A stretch of 64,000 nt of DNA. Origin: Fidelibacterota bacterium. GTDB taxonomy: Bacteria > Fidelibacterota > Marinisomatia > Marinisomatales > UBA1611. The stretch is from contig JABIHN010000041.1 of NCBI GenBank assembly GCA_018649625.1, forward strand, positions 1-64,000, written 5' to 3'. Made by a program: the position numbers and the translations under genes. The notes under the pieces are model-generated. The model worked only from the letters and a program-made list of their open reading frames with translations. It was not told where the DNA came from and ran no database searches. Every line of letters starts with the position of its first letter. Within the stretch, counting starts at the first letter, position 1. Positions 7,432 through 16,780 of this stretch are shown one piece after another.

Positions 7432-8714
7432 TGTTTAGATTTGTTCTAAAAGGCATTTTACGAGATAGGTCACGCAGTTTATTTCCCATTATAGTGGTTT
7501 CTCTCATTGTTGCACTTGTGATTTTCAACCGTGGATTCCTTGTGGGAAGTATGAATGGGATGTTTAAGGATACGGCTGTTATTTCTTCGGGCCATGTAAA
7601 AGTCATGACACACGCCTATCAAAAAGAAAGTCAATTAATGCCCAACGATTTAGCGCTAATGGATGTAGATGAAATCCTTAAAGATTTAGAGATAAAATAT
7701 CCTAACTATTTTTGGTCACCCAAAATTTCTTTTGCAGGATTATTAGACCTTCCCGATGAACACGGTGATACAAAATCTCAAGGTCCAGTTATGGCGTATG
7801 GTGTTGATTTTTTATCATCAAATTCACGTCAATTCGAATTATGGGAATTGGAAAAACGAATCGTTTTAGGACGTATGATAAAAGATCCTACCGATGCTTT
7901 AGTGGGACACAAATTAGCAGACAAACTTGGGTTATCACTGGGGGATCAAGTAACCTATATTGGCACGACAATGAATAATGCATTTACCACATTCAATTTT
8001 ACGGTAGTAGGCACATTTAATCTTGGAATGGGACCTTTAGACAAACAAATGATGTTGGTCGATATTGAAGGAGCACGAATGGCATTGGATATGGATAATG
8101 CGGCATCAGAGATTCTTGGGTTTATGCACGATTTATATTATAATGATGATGCTTCAATTGAAATTCGAAATGAATTCAATACATTCCATTCAGATACGAC
8201 AGATTTATTTCGATCCAGCATGATTGCGCTCCGGGATGCAAATCAAATGGGCACCATGATTGATTTGGTGGATTGGTCTGTGTTTATCATTCTTGGTATT
8301 TTTCTCTTTATCGCCATGATAGTTTTATGGAATATGGGCATCATGAGTGGATTGCGACGATATGGAGAAATTGGCGTTCGTCTTGCAATGGGAGAAACCA
8401 AAGGACAAGTGTATCGGTCACTCATTTTGGAATCAACGATTATTGGAACCATCGGCACCATTATCGGAACATGTATTGGCTTACCTTTAACATACTATGT
8501 TCAGGCAGTTGGTATTGATTATTCCGCAGCGTTTGAAAACTTGAATTCTACAACAATGATTATGTCATCCGTTTTTTATACACAAGTAACGCCTGATCTT
8601 TATTATATCGGTATTATTCCAGGTGTATTGGCAACAGTTTTTGGAACTATGTTAGCAGGACGAGCTATTTACAAACGAGAAATGGCACAGTTGTTTAAGG
8701 AACTCGAAACGTGA
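7431..8714 (+). CDS. FtsX-like ABC transporter permease, second subunit
   Basis: This encodes 427 residues. It has an N-terminal transmembrane helix near residues 15-37 (LFPIIVVSLIVALVIFNRG), then a periplasmic region of about 230 residues. Three C-terminal helices follow, with LRRYGEIGVRLAMGETKGQV as the conserved cytoplasmic FtsX motif. It is arranged like the first permease but diverged in sequence, consistent with a LolC/LolE-like pair. The start overlaps the preceding stop. An inverted-repeat element follows before the LolA-like gene. Confidence 0.85.
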   Translation: MFRFVLKGILRDRSRSLFPIIVVSLIVALVIFNRGFLVGSMNGMFKDTAVISSGHVKVMTHAYQKESQLMPNDLALMDVDEILKDLEIKYPNYFWSPKISFAGLLDLPDEHGDTKSQGPVMAYGVDFLSSNSRQFELWELEKRIVLGRMIKDPTDALVGHKLADKLGLSLGDQVTYIGTTMNNAFTTFNFTVVGTFNLGMGPLDKQMMLVDIEGARMALDMDNAASEILGFMHDLYYNDDASIEIRNEFNTFHSDTTDLFRSSMIALRDANQMGTMIDLVDWSVFIILGIFLFIAMIVLWNMGIMSGLRRYGEIGVRLAMGETKGQVYRSLILESTIIGTIGTIIGTCIGLPLTYYVQAVGIDYSAAFENLNSTTMIMSSVFYTQVTPDLYYIGIIPGVLATVFGTMLAGRAIYKREMAQLFKELET

Positions 8715-8722
8715 AAAATTAT

Positions 8723-8784
8723 AGCCACAGAGCACATAAAGAAAAAAATTCATTTTATCTCTTAAAACCCTGTGTGTTCTGTTG
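8723..8784. repeat. Inverted repeat between permease and LolA-like gene
   Basis: 'gccacagagcacata' (8723 onward) and 'cctgtgtgttctgttg' (8769-8784) are imperfect complements separated by A/T-rich sequence. Together with 5459-5520 this gives two 'ccacaga/ccacaaag' type palindromes inside one operon. They may be repetitive elements or mRNA-stabilising hairpins. It lacks a downstream T-run, so it does not look like a terminator. Confidence 0.4.
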
Positions 8785-8804
8785 ATATTAAAAAGGAACA
8801 AAAA

Positions 8805-9539
8805 ATGAGACGCATTATATTATTATTTTTACTATCATTTGTTTTCGGGCAAAACGAGATATCAGTCAAAGAGATTATTCAAGAAATGGATAATAATTTG
8901 AATGCCAAAAGCCGAGTACTTACCAGTAAAATGGTTGTTCATGGACGGCGAACAAGCCGAACCATTGAATCAAAGAACTGGGTTGTGGGAACGGATCAGG
9001 CCTTCACAGAATATTTATCACCCCCACGAGAAGCAGGAACAAAAATGTTAAAAGTGGGGAACAAACTTTGGACGTATTCTCCACAGACGGATCGAGTTAT
9101 ACAAATCTCTGGACACATGCTCCGTCAGTCCGTCATGGGATCGGATATGTCATATAACGACATGATGGAAGATCAACCACTCATGGATCGCTATGCGACA
9201 ACGCTTGAAGGTTCGGTCATTATAGATGGGCGAGATTATTGGATTATTTTCATGGATGCAAAAGTAAAAGGATTATCATATCCCAAACGGCGAGCCTGGA
9301 TTGATAAAGAATACTTTTTACCTACAAAAGAAGAACTCTATGCCAAAAGCGGAAAACTCCTAAAAACAGCCACAATGGATGGTATTAAAAAAGTGCAAGG
9401 CCGATGGTTCCCATCCAGATATCTCTTTAAAGATGAATTGAAACGAACCAGCAAAGGAACGGAATGGATCATTGATGAAATTGAGTTTGACAGTGATATT
9501 CCAGAGTCTCGATTTTCGAAAGTAATGTTACGTAAATAA
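8805..9539 (+). CDS. LolA-like outer-membrane lipoprotein-sorting protein
   Basis: This encodes 244 residues from the ATG at 8805, with 'aaagga' upstream. The signal peptide is MRRIILLFLLSFVFGQ. The mature protein matches the COG2834-type LolA-like fold: an early EIIQEMDNNLNAKSR helix, FTEYLSPPREAGTKMLKVGNKLW..., IDGRDYWIIFMDAKV, and a closing FSKVMLR strand. Such proteins are often encoded beside MacB/LolCDE-like transporters. It probably carries a hydrophobic ligand across the periplasm for the upstream ATPase and permeases. True lipoprotein sorting is inferred from context only. Confidence 0.8.
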   Translation: MRRIILLFLLSFVFGQNEISVKEIIQEMDNNLNAKSRVLTSKMVVHGRRTSRTIESKNWVVGTDQAFTEYLSPPREAGTKMLKVGNKLWTYSPQTDRVIQISGHMLRQSVMGSDMSYNDMMEDQPLMDRYATTLEGSVIIDGRDYWIIFMDAKVKGLSYPKRRAWIDKEYFLPTKEELYAKSGKLLKTATMDGIKKVQGRWFPSRYLFKDELKRTSKGTEWIIDEIEFDSDIPESRFSKVMLRK

Positions 9540-9562
9540 ATTAAAGGCAATATGAGCATAAA

Positions 9563-9895
9563 ATGGAAAAACCCGTAATCTACTACGACGGAGATTGCTC
9601 TTTATGCAATCATGCTATTATAATTATTTCCAAGATTGATAAAAAAAATGTTTTCCGATTATTACCATTTTCACATTTATTAAATAAAACAAATTCGAAA
9701 TATCCTGATAGCATTATTTTAAAGTTAAATGATATTTATTATTCTGAAGGAGAAGCAGTATTGAAAATCGTGAATGAATTGGAAGGCGTATGGTGGGTAT
9801 TAGGTTTTGGGCTGAATCTAATTCCATTATTTATTTTGGATAGGTTATATAGGATAGTATCAACGCATCGAAATAAATGGATCAATACTCGATAA
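9563..9895 (+). CDS. DCC-family thiol-disulfide oxidoreductase-like protein
   Basis: This encodes 110 residues. The N-terminus MEKPVIYYDGDCSLCN holds the DxxCxxC signature of the DCC (DUF393) family, with Asp9 and Cys12/Cys15. The C-terminal half has a hydrophobic segment (GVWWVLGFGLNLIPLFILD) also seen in the family. Reduction or shuttling of disulfides is presumed from the CxxC motif; the partner is unknown. It is the last gene of the plus-strand transporter block, 23 bp after the LolA-like gene, and its stop lies 1 bp from the converging mazG stop. Confidence 0.8.
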   Translation: MEKPVIYYDGDCSLCNHAIIIISKIDKKNVFRLLPFSHLLNKTNSKYPDSIILKLNDIYYSEGEAVLKIVNELEGVWWVLGFGLNLIPLFILDRLYRIVSTHRNKWINTR

Positions 9896-9896
9896 T

Positions 9897-10676
9897 TTAT
9901 TTATTTTTTGCTCGTTCCCAAATTTCATCCATTTCTTCCAAAGTGGACTCTTCTAACGTTTTTCCTTTCGCTTCTAGTTCTTCTTCAATCTTTTGGAATC
10001 GGTAAATAAATTTTCGATTAGTCGCACGAAGCATATCTTCTGCTGGAACATTATAATATCTCGATAGATTTACCATAGAAAAAATCACATCCCCAATTTC
10101 TTCTTTAATATTTTCAGTATCTCCAGCTTCATGTGCAGATTTTAATTCATCGATTTCCTCATGGAGCTTTGCCCAAACATCATCCACATTGTCCCAATCA
10201 AATCCGGCATAGGCTGCTTTTTGCTGTAGACGCTGTGCTCTAATAAGTGCGGGAAGCGCCGGAGGAACACCATCTAATCTTGATTTTCGATTTTTTTCTA
10301 TATGTTTTGTTTCTTCCCAATTCTGTTTTGCTTCAAAAGCTTCATTTGTTTTTTTATCACCAAAAACGTGAGGATGCCTCCTAACCAATTTTTCATTAAC
10401 GGTATCCAACGAATCTGCAATTGTAAATTTTGAATCTTCAGAAGCAATTTGTGTTTGAAGTGCAACATGAAGCATAATATCACCCAATTCTTCTTGCACA
10501 GTATCCCAATTCTCTTCATCTACACTTTCCACAACTTCATAAGCTTCTTCAAGAAAATAGGGAAGTAAAGACGCATGAGTTTGTTCCTTATCCCAAGGAC
10601 AGCCATCCGGACCACGAAGAGTCTCAACAATTTCAAGAAGTTTTATAAATTTTTCTGCTATTTTTTGTTTTTTCAT
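9897..10676 (-). CDS. mazG: Nucleoside triphosphate pyrophosphohydrolase MazG
   Basis: This encodes 259 residues with two MazG domains. The first has the metal-binding pattern EEAYEVVE (43-50) and QEELGDIMLH (61-70). The second repeats it as EEIDELKSAHEAGDT...EEIGDVIFS (about 172-201). GPDGCPWDKEQTHASL (22-37) is the MazG N-terminal hallmark. It hydrolyses (d)NTPs to monophosphate and pyrophosphate as a housecleaning enzyme. It follows ybeY with no gap. The fold is shared with HisE, which is missing from the his operon here, but nothing indicates that MazG takes over that step. Confidence 0.95.
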   Translation of the reverse strand: MKKQKIAEKFIKLLEIVETLRGPDGCPWDKEQTHASLLPYFLEEAYEVVESVDEENWDTVQEELGDIMLHVALQTQIASEDSKFTIADSLDTVNEKLVRRHPHVFGDKKTNEAFEAKQNWEETKHIEKNRKSRLDGVPPALPALIRAQRLQQKAAYAGFDWDNVDDVWAKLHEEIDELKSAHEAGDTENIKEEIGDVIFSMVNLSRYYNVPAEDMLRATNRKFIYRFQKIEEELEAKGKTLEESTLEEMDEIWERAKNK

Positions 10677-11120
10677 TTAAATCTCAAATAAAGTTTGCCA
10701 CGAAATTTGGTTTATAAAGTTATTTTCCATTTTGGTCATAACTTTTTTTTCATTATCGGATTCATCATTGAACCCAAGCAAGTGAAGAGAACCATGAATA
10801 ATAAGTCGTACAACTTCTTTTTCAAAAACTTCCTGGTAAGACACTGCATTCTCTTTAGCTCGTGGTAAGCTAATATATATTTCACCTTCTACGTCTTTTT
10901 CATCATATTCATTCAAGCGAAACGCAATTACATCTGTCCATTGATCTTTTTGGAAAAATTGTTTTTTTAACTCAGATACTAAATTATCTGACCCAAAAAT
11001 AAATGAAACATTCCCGTCTAAAATTTGATTTTTTTTAAAAACTAAACTGGCTGTTTGTTTTACAATATCATGATTGGGAGAAATAAATTTTGGATCACAA
11101 TCAATTGAAATATTAATCAT
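10677..11120 (-). CDS. ybeY: Endoribonuclease YbeY (rRNA maturation)
   Basis: This encodes 147 residues. The family signature is present as RLIIHGSLHLLGFNDE, with His109 and His113 as zinc ligands. The usual third His of the H-x3-H-x5-H motif is Asp119 here. That replacement is known in some FCB-group YbeY proteins and Asp can ligate zinc, so activity is still likely. The family acts in 16S rRNA 3'-end processing and ribosome quality control. The start overlaps the end of the 7TM-HD gene by 4 bp (ATGA), and mazG follows directly. Confidence 0.93.
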   Translation of the reverse strand: MINISIDCDPKFISPNHDIVKQTASLVFKKNQILDGNVSFIFGSDNLVSELKKQFFQKDQWTDVIAFRLNEYDEKDVEGEIYISLPRAKENAVSYQEVFEKEVVRLIIHGSLHLLGFNDESDNEKKVMTKMENNFINQISWQTLFEI

Positions 11121-13432
11121 GCAGAATTTTGGCTTCTTGGATCGTCCGGGTATTCAACTCTAATATGGTATATCCCTCTGAGAACAGGTAACATTCCAGT
11201 ATTCCCATCTACAGTCCCTTTAATTTTATTTAATTCATCTAAGGTGAGAGGACAATTATTTAATTGGCCATCTTCTATTCTCCCTTTTATGATTTTTTCA
11301 ATCATTGCTTCAATTTTTATAATATCGGGTTTTTTTATAGACCGAACTGCTGCTTCGACAGCTTCACAAATCATAAGAATTCCCGTCTCTTTTGTATTGG
11401 GCTTTGGCCCTGGATATCGGAATGCGCTTTCATCGACTAAATCACCCGTTTCCACTGCATCTTTTAAGGCCATACGATAAAAATATTCTACGCGCATTGT
11501 TCCATGATGCATTGGAATAAAATCAGAAACCACTTTTGGAAGATTGTATTCATCGGCCAAATTTAATCCTTCCTTAACATGCGCCTTAATTATGCGAGCG
11601 CTCATGGTATGGGTCAAATTATCGTGCTTATTTTCTCCACCATATTGATTCTCAATAAAATATTCTGATTTTGCCATTTTACCTATATCATGATAATAAG
11701 CGCCTACGCGACACAACAAAGAATGAGCGCCAATCGCATTTGCACAAGATTCCGCAAGATTTCCTACAACGATACTATGATTAAAAGTTCCATTCGTTTC
11801 TTGTTGTGCACGTTTCAATAATGGGTGATCATAATCCAATAATTCTATTAAGGTTAAATCTGTTGTTACTTCAAACAATATTTCAAAAAGACCGATTAAA
11901 CCATATGTCACAATTGGAGCCAAAATACTATTAATTGTTAATAATTGAATATCACTTAACATGGTTATCCAATTATGCTCTTTAAATAATCCGAGTCCTA
12001 AAACAACAATTATACTCGCAGCAATTAGGGCAAACATCGTTGTAAATAACTGACTTCTTTTTCTCAGTTCTCTAATATTATAAACTGCAATTGTTGATGT
12101 AAATAGCGATACAATTACAAGGTCAATATTTTGCCCCATCATAAGTCCCATGAGAATAGCCATAGATGTAGTAGCCATAAATCCAATCCGGGCATCAAAC
12201 AAAATAGTGAGAGTCATTGCACCCACAGTGACAGGAATTAAATATTCAGACCACTCTAATCGAATTACAAAAATGTAGGCTAACCCTATTTGTAAAAAAA
12301 ATACTATAGAAATCAATAAAACCATTTTCCAATCTCTGAAAATGGCTATTCGATAAACGACAAGAAATGCAAAAAATAAAGACACAACAACTGAAAGAAG
12401 AATAATTCTTCCTATAAAACTCCAAAAAACTTTCATCCATCCTGAATTTATTTCCTGCTTTGTAATTGCCACTGATAGTGAATTTAGTTTTTGGAGAACA
12501 TCTTCTGTGATTCGAATATTTGCATCAACAATTAATTCATTCTCTAAAACAACACCCTGGCTTAAAGGCACTTTGTTTAAACTTTCTAATTGTCTACGAT
12601 GGGTAACGACTTGATCAAATAATAAATTTGGTTTCATGAATTCAACAATAAGGTCATATCCCAAATCACGAAAACTTTCGCCATCAGAAAATATGGCTAA
12701 TAGTTCTTTTCTTGCCTTTGTCCAAGCCATCTGAAGATCATTAAAACTTTCGGGAGATGCGAGGTCTGGAACATCACTTTGATTTATCATTACTTGATGG
12801 CTAACAATATCACCTATGGGAATATCGTAAACACCTTCAGTCCATCTATTTTTGCAAATTTGTTTCACATAATCTCTATTTCGATCCAAATCTTTCATAT
12901 TTTTTGGATCCTGTGTGGGTGTGATATAGGCGAACCACTCAGGTTTATCGATTGTAAATAAATAAATTCGATGGAATTCACTTGTTAGGATTGAAAGATT
13001 TGTGCTGTCAGAAATAAATTCAGAACGCGCCTTTTCATATTGTTTATTATACCGTCGCTCATAAACTAATCTTTTAGATTCTTCCAATCGCCAAATGGCG
13101 TGGCGCAGCTCATTTGTCATAGCAAAGAATTCATCCAAACTACTTGTTTGATTTGCAACTATTTCGTCATTCCGGTTAAATATAAAAGGTACCGAAATTT
13201 TCCGTTTATCTAAATCACCTTTAAGACGATCTTCCGTTTTTAAAATCGAAAAAGTAAAAGGCGCAATAATCGGCTCTCGTGTAATATCATTAACTTGATA
13301 CGAATATTTCAAAGCCTTTCCCTGTGGGAATAATATCGAAATCAATAATACTAAACCAAAAATAATCGAATATTGAATCCAGTATTTATCTAAGAAAAAA
13401 TATTTAAACAGTATATTATTTTTTTGGTTCAA
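11117..13432 (-). CDS. 7TM-HD family phosphodiesterase (PgpH-like)
   Basis: This encodes 771 residues. One N-terminal helix (about 16-34) leads to an extracytoplasmic 7TMR-HDED domain of about 290 residues. A bundle of about seven transmembrane helices follows (about 335-530), then a cytoplasmic HD domain with NHSIVVGNLAESCANAIGA, the metal-binding AYYHDIGKM (His581-Asp582) and MHHGTMRVEYFY. This order is that of PgpH, a cyclic di-AMP phosphodiesterase. It implies c-di-AMP turnover in this organism; that specificity comes from the family, not from a unique residue. It is translationally coupled to ybeY, as is common in several phyla. Confidence 0.9.
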   Translation of the reverse strand: MNQKNNILFKYFFLDKYWIQYSIIFGLVLLISILFPQGKALKYSYQVNDITREPIIAPFTFSILKTEDRLKGDLDKRKISVPFIFNRNDEIVANQTSSLDEFFAMTNELRHAIWRLEESKRLVYERRYNKQYEKARSEFISDSTNLSILTSEFHRIYLFTIDKPEWFAYITPTQDPKNMKDLDRNRDYVKQICKNRWTEGVYDIPIGDIVSHQVMINQSDVPDLASPESFNDLQMAWTKARKELLAIFSDGESFRDLGYDLIVEFMKPNLLFDQVVTHRRQLESLNKVPLSQGVVLENELIVDANIRITEDVLQKLNSLSVAITKQEINSGWMKVFWSFIGRIILLSVVVSLFFAFLVVYRIAIFRDWKMVLLISIVFFLQIGLAYIFVIRLEWSEYLIPVTVGAMTLTILFDARIGFMATTSMAILMGLMMGQNIDLVIVSLFTSTIAVYNIRELRKRSQLFTTMFALIAASIIVVLGLGLFKEHNWITMLSDIQLLTINSILAPIVTYGLIGLFEILFEVTTDLTLIELLDYDHPLLKRAQQETNGTFNHSIVVGNLAESCANAIGAHSLLCRVGAYYHDIGKMAKSEYFIENQYGGENKHDNLTHTMSARIIKAHVKEGLNLADEYNLPKVVSDFIPMHHGTMRVEYFYRMALKDAVETGDLVDESAFRYPGPKPNTKETGILMICEAVEAAVRSIKKPDIIKIEAMIEKIIKGRIEDGQLNNCPLTLDELNKIKGTVDGNTGMLPVLRGIYHIRVEYPDDPRSQNSA

Positions 13433-13434
13433 GA

Positions 13435-14589
13435 TTAAATCTTTATATCTTTTATAATCTGTCGAGAAATAATTAAACGTTGGATTTCACTGGTTCCTTC
13501 ACCGATTTCAAGAATTTTAGCATCTCGAAAAAACCGTTCTACATCATACTCTTTTACATAACCATATCCACCATGAACTTGGATAGCTTCAGTGGTCACA
13601 TCCATAGCCGTTTCACTCGCGAAAAGTTTTGCCATTGCAGCTTCTTTTGTAATATCCATACCTTGGTCTTTCATCCAAGCTGCATGAAATACCAATAACT
13701 TTGATGCTTCAATTTTCGTGGCCATGTCAGCTAGTTTAAATCCAATCGACTGAAATTTATTAATAGGTTTACCGAAGGCTTTTCGCTCAACAGAATAAGC
13801 AAGTGCTCGTTCGTATGCTCCTACCGCTGTTCCAACTGATAACGCCCCTACAGAGACTCGCCCTGAAGTTAATGTTTTCATAAATGTCTTAAATCCAGCG
13901 CCAGGCGTACCTAGCATAGATGAAGCTGGAATTCTCATATTCTTGAAAAAAAGTTGACGAGTATCACTTGCACGCCATCCCATTTTCTTTTCTTTTGGAC
14001 CAATTTCTAATCCTAACGTATTTGTCGGAATTGAAAATGCTGCAATTCCAAGATCATCTCCATTATCTTCTACTTTAGATGTGAATGAAAGCACACCTGC
14101 TTCACCTGCGTTGGTAATAAATATTTTACCACCATTTACAATATAATCATTGCCATCACGAACTGCTTTTGTTTGTGTTGCACCGGCATCACTACCTGCA
14201 TTGGGTTCTGTTAAACCAAATGCGCCCAGCATTTCTCCTGTTGCTAATTTAGGAAGATATGTCTTTTTTTGTTCTTCTGAACCAAATAGTAAAATTGGCA
14301 ATGAGCCCAGTGATGTATGAGCGGCCATCGTGATGGCCACAGAAGCGTCAGCTCGCCCCAATTCCATAATAGCCGTTGCAAAGGCTACCATATCTAAGCC
14401 AGCACCTCCATACTCTTCTGGAATTAAAATTCCCATTAGCCCCAATTCACCCATTTTTTCTACTAGGTCACTTGGGAATTTCCCGAGTTGATCTAGTTCA
14501 TGAGCAACAGGTGTAATTTCGGAATCAGCAAATTCGCGAACCATATCGCGAATCATAAAATGTTCATCTGTAAAAAATAAATTATCCAT
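13435..14589 (-). CDS. Acyl-CoA dehydrogenase
   Basis: This encodes 384 residues, the normal length for a short- or medium-chain acyl-CoA dehydrogenase. It has the FAD-binding signature GAFGLTEPNAGSDAGA (about 125-140), VERFFRDAKILEIGEGTSEI near the end with the probable catalytic base Glu364 in GEGT, and VHGGYGYVKEY. The chain-length preference cannot be read reliably; it resembles the short-chain/branched-chain group. It catalyses FAD-dependent alpha,beta-dehydrogenation of acyl-CoA, passing electrons to ETF. It lies 2 bp from the 7TM-HD gene but has no functional link to it. Confidence 0.93.
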   Translation of the reverse strand: MDNLFFTDEHFMIRDMVREFADSEITPVAHELDQLGKFPSDLVEKMGELGLMGILIPEEYGGAGLDMVAFATAIMELGRADASVAITMAAHTSLGSLPILLFGSEEQKKTYLPKLATGEMLGAFGLTEPNAGSDAGATQTKAVRDGNDYIVNGGKIFITNAGEAGVLSFTSKVEDNGDDLGIAAFSIPTNTLGLEIGPKEKKMGWRASDTRQLFFKNMRIPASSMLGTPGAGFKTFMKTLTSGRVSVGALSVGTAVGAYERALAYSVERKAFGKPINKFQSIGFKLADMATKIEASKLLVFHAAWMKDQGMDITKEAAMAKLFASETAMDVTTEAIQVHGGYGYVKEYDVERFFRDAKILEIGEGTSEIQRLIISRQIIKDIKI

Positions 14590-14627
14590 TATATTTTCGT
14601 TCTATCTTGAATTGATTAAGTTTGAAT

Positions 14628-16349
14628 TTACAACAAGACTCTTGAAGATGAAGACAGTCGAATATCTCTAGCATTGAGTTGAGTTGACTCTCTTCCTTTC
14701 CAAACGTTGGTTTCTACCACACATGCAATATCGACCGGTTCACCCATAATAAGATCCTGATAATAATTGGCCAAACCAAACCCAATTACATCTATGACAG
14801 AATGTTTTTGTTTTATCCTGAATCGAATATGATCTCCATTCCCAATTATTTTGGGATTTCCAACTACATCTGCGCGCATTACAGCAAATTTTGGGCGCAT
14901 ATTCCCAGGACCAAATGGACCTAGCTTTTTCATAAAATCCATAAAGCGACTGTTTAAATCTAAAATGTTAATTTCTGTATCTAGGTATAATTTTGGTTCA
15001 AGATCATTCTCGCTTAATGTTGATTCAGCATAAGATAAAAAAACCTTTCGAAACTCATTTAATTTTGACTCGTGAATTGCCAATCCTGCAGCCATTGCAT
15101 GTCCACCATAATTCAATAAATGTTCACTTGATGCTGAAAGAGCTGAATATAAATCAAGCCCCCTAATACTTCGTGCTGAGCCTTTCCCATTCCCTTCTTC
15201 ATCAAATGAAATTATTATTGTGGGACGATTGAACTCTTCTTTAATCTTGGATGCAGCTATACCTACTACGCCTTGATGCCATCCACGGGATCCCAATACA
15301 ATAGCTCTATCTTTCTCCAATTCCACTTGAGAATTCACCATAAATAATGCTTCATCTACAACACCTTGTTGAATGGCTCGTCGTGATAAATTTTCTTCAT
15401 CTAGCTCTTTTGCCAATTCTATGGCTATTCCTGTATCCCTAGTGGTTAGCAGTTCAACAGATCTATTAGCATCTCCCAATCTACCTGCAGCATTTATTCT
15501 AGGGGCAACATGAAATACAACTTGTGTTACTGAAATATCTCTTTCTAAATCTACTTTTGAGATTTTGAGTAATTCTCTAATTCCAGGGCGACGTGTGGAT
15601 CGTAATGTTTGCAATCCATAATGTACAATAACTCGATTTTCATCACGCATCGGTACAAGATCTGCCGAAGTTCCCAACGCTGCTAAATCCATTAGATCTG
15701 TAATTAAATCAAATGAATAGCCCATTCTTTTCACTAGCCCCGATAACAGTTTTAAAGCAACACCTCCACCACATAATCCTTTAAATGGATACTCACAATC
15801 CACTTGTTTAGGATTTATAATAGCAAATGCATTGGGAAGAATTTCTCCCGGAATGTGGTGATCCGTTATAATAACATCAATCCCTTTTTCATTTGCGTAA
15901 TTCACTCGATTAATTGCATTAATTCCGCAATCACATGTTATGAATAAGTTTGCTCCAAATTTTGCTGCTTTATCAATTCCCATTTCTGAAACGCCATAAC
16001 CTTCCTTTTCTCTATTGGGAATATAAGTTTTAACTGTAGCGCCTAAGTTTTGAAGCCCAATAAAGAGAAGAGATGCTGCAGTTGTCCCATCCACATCATA
16101 ATCACCGAAAATAAAGATTGGAGTGTCTGAATCAATATTTTGGATGATACGATTTACTGCTTTATCCATGTCTTTTAATAAAAACGGATTATGAAGTTGA
16201 GAAATATTTGGCGTGAAAAATTCTTTTGTCTTATCTAATTCAGTTAAACCACGAGCAACCATTACTTTCGCAATTGATTCTGGAACTTGATAATGTTCCA
16301 TCGTGTCTCTGACTTGATCAGACTGAAGGTTTGGAAATATCCATTGCAT
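14628..16349 (-). CDS. recJ: Single-stranded-DNA-specific exonuclease RecJ
   Basis: This encodes 573 residues. DHH-family motifs are FIFGDYDVDGTTAASL (79-94), CDCG (139-142) and ITDHHIPG (161-168). The DHHA1 part has YGGHAMAAGLAI (about 430), and a C-terminal OB-like region follows (MRADVVGN...IDVIGFG). It degrades ssDNA 5' to 3' in recombination and mismatch repair and needs Mn or Mg bound by the Asp/His motifs. It lies next to the RNase P RNA gene on the same strand with a gap of about 15 bp. Confidence 0.95.
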   Translation of the reverse strand: MQWIFPNLQSDQVRDTMEHYQVPESIAKVMVARGLTELDKTKEFFTPNISQLHNPFLLKDMDKAVNRIIQNIDSDTPIFIFGDYDVDGTTAASLLFIGLQNLGATVKTYIPNREKEGYGVSEMGIDKAAKFGANLFITCDCGINAINRVNYANEKGIDVIITDHHIPGEILPNAFAIINPKQVDCEYPFKGLCGGGVALKLLSGLVKRMGYSFDLITDLMDLAALGTSADLVPMRDENRVIVHYGLQTLRSTRRPGIRELLKISKVDLERDISVTQVVFHVAPRINAAGRLGDANRSVELLTTRDTGIAIELAKELDEENLSRRAIQQGVVDEALFMVNSQVELEKDRAIVLGSRGWHQGVVGIAASKIKEEFNRPTIIISFDEEGNGKGSARSIRGLDLYSALSASSEHLLNYGGHAMAAGLAIHESKLNEFRKVFLSYAESTLSENDLEPKLYLDTEINILDLNSRFMDFMKKLGPFGPGNMRPKFAVMRADVVGNPKIIGNGDHIRFRIKQKHSVIDVIGFGLANYYQDLIMGEPVDIACVVETNVWKGRESTQLNARDIRLSSSSRVLL

Positions 16350-16364
16350 AATATATAAAAATTT

Positions 16365-16768
16365 GAGTTGGTCTATAAGCCGAGTTCTGTCCTTTGGATT
16401 AATAATTCCAATACAAAGGGATAGTCATTCGTCTAGCCACAACGTTACCATTGTGATCAAGCAATCTACCCGCTCCTTTAACGATGCGAACAACATCTCG
16501 AAGCCTATTCGATCTTGCACTGGATGGGGTTTACAAGCATACTGAATTTATTCAGAATCTGGTGGTCTCTTACACCACCCTTTCACCCTTACCTATGACA
16601 AATACAAGGCAAGCCTTATGCTCATCGAAGGCGGTTTACTTTCTGCTGCACTTTCCATGGTTCGCAAATGCGAATCTCCTCTCATTATGAGGCATCCTGT
16701 TCTGCAGTGCCCGGACTTTCCTCTCTCGGAGTGCTTACGCTCGCCAAGAGTAACTATCCGACCAACTC
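16365..16768 (-). ncRNA. rnpB: RNase P RNA (bacterial type A)
   Basis: This is about 404 nt on the minus strand. The 5' end GAGTTGGTCGGATAG and the 3' end TATAGACCAACTC pair to form helix P1. Universally conserved pieces are GAGGAAAGTCCGGGC near the 5' end (P4 strand), AGCAGAAAGTAAACCGCC in the middle, GGTAAGGGTGAAAGGGTGG, and ACAGAACTCGGCTTAT near the 3' end (the P4 partner). The exact ends are estimated from P1. It is the catalytic RNA that removes tRNA 5' leaders. The adjacent plus-strand reading frames are accidental. Confidence 0.95.
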
Positions 16769-16780
16769 AATTTTAAAAAT

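Noticed and set aside
16363-16690. Reading frames on the plus strand opposite the RNase P RNA gene
   Set aside because: They run through highly conserved RNase P RNA sequence and have no protein-family features.
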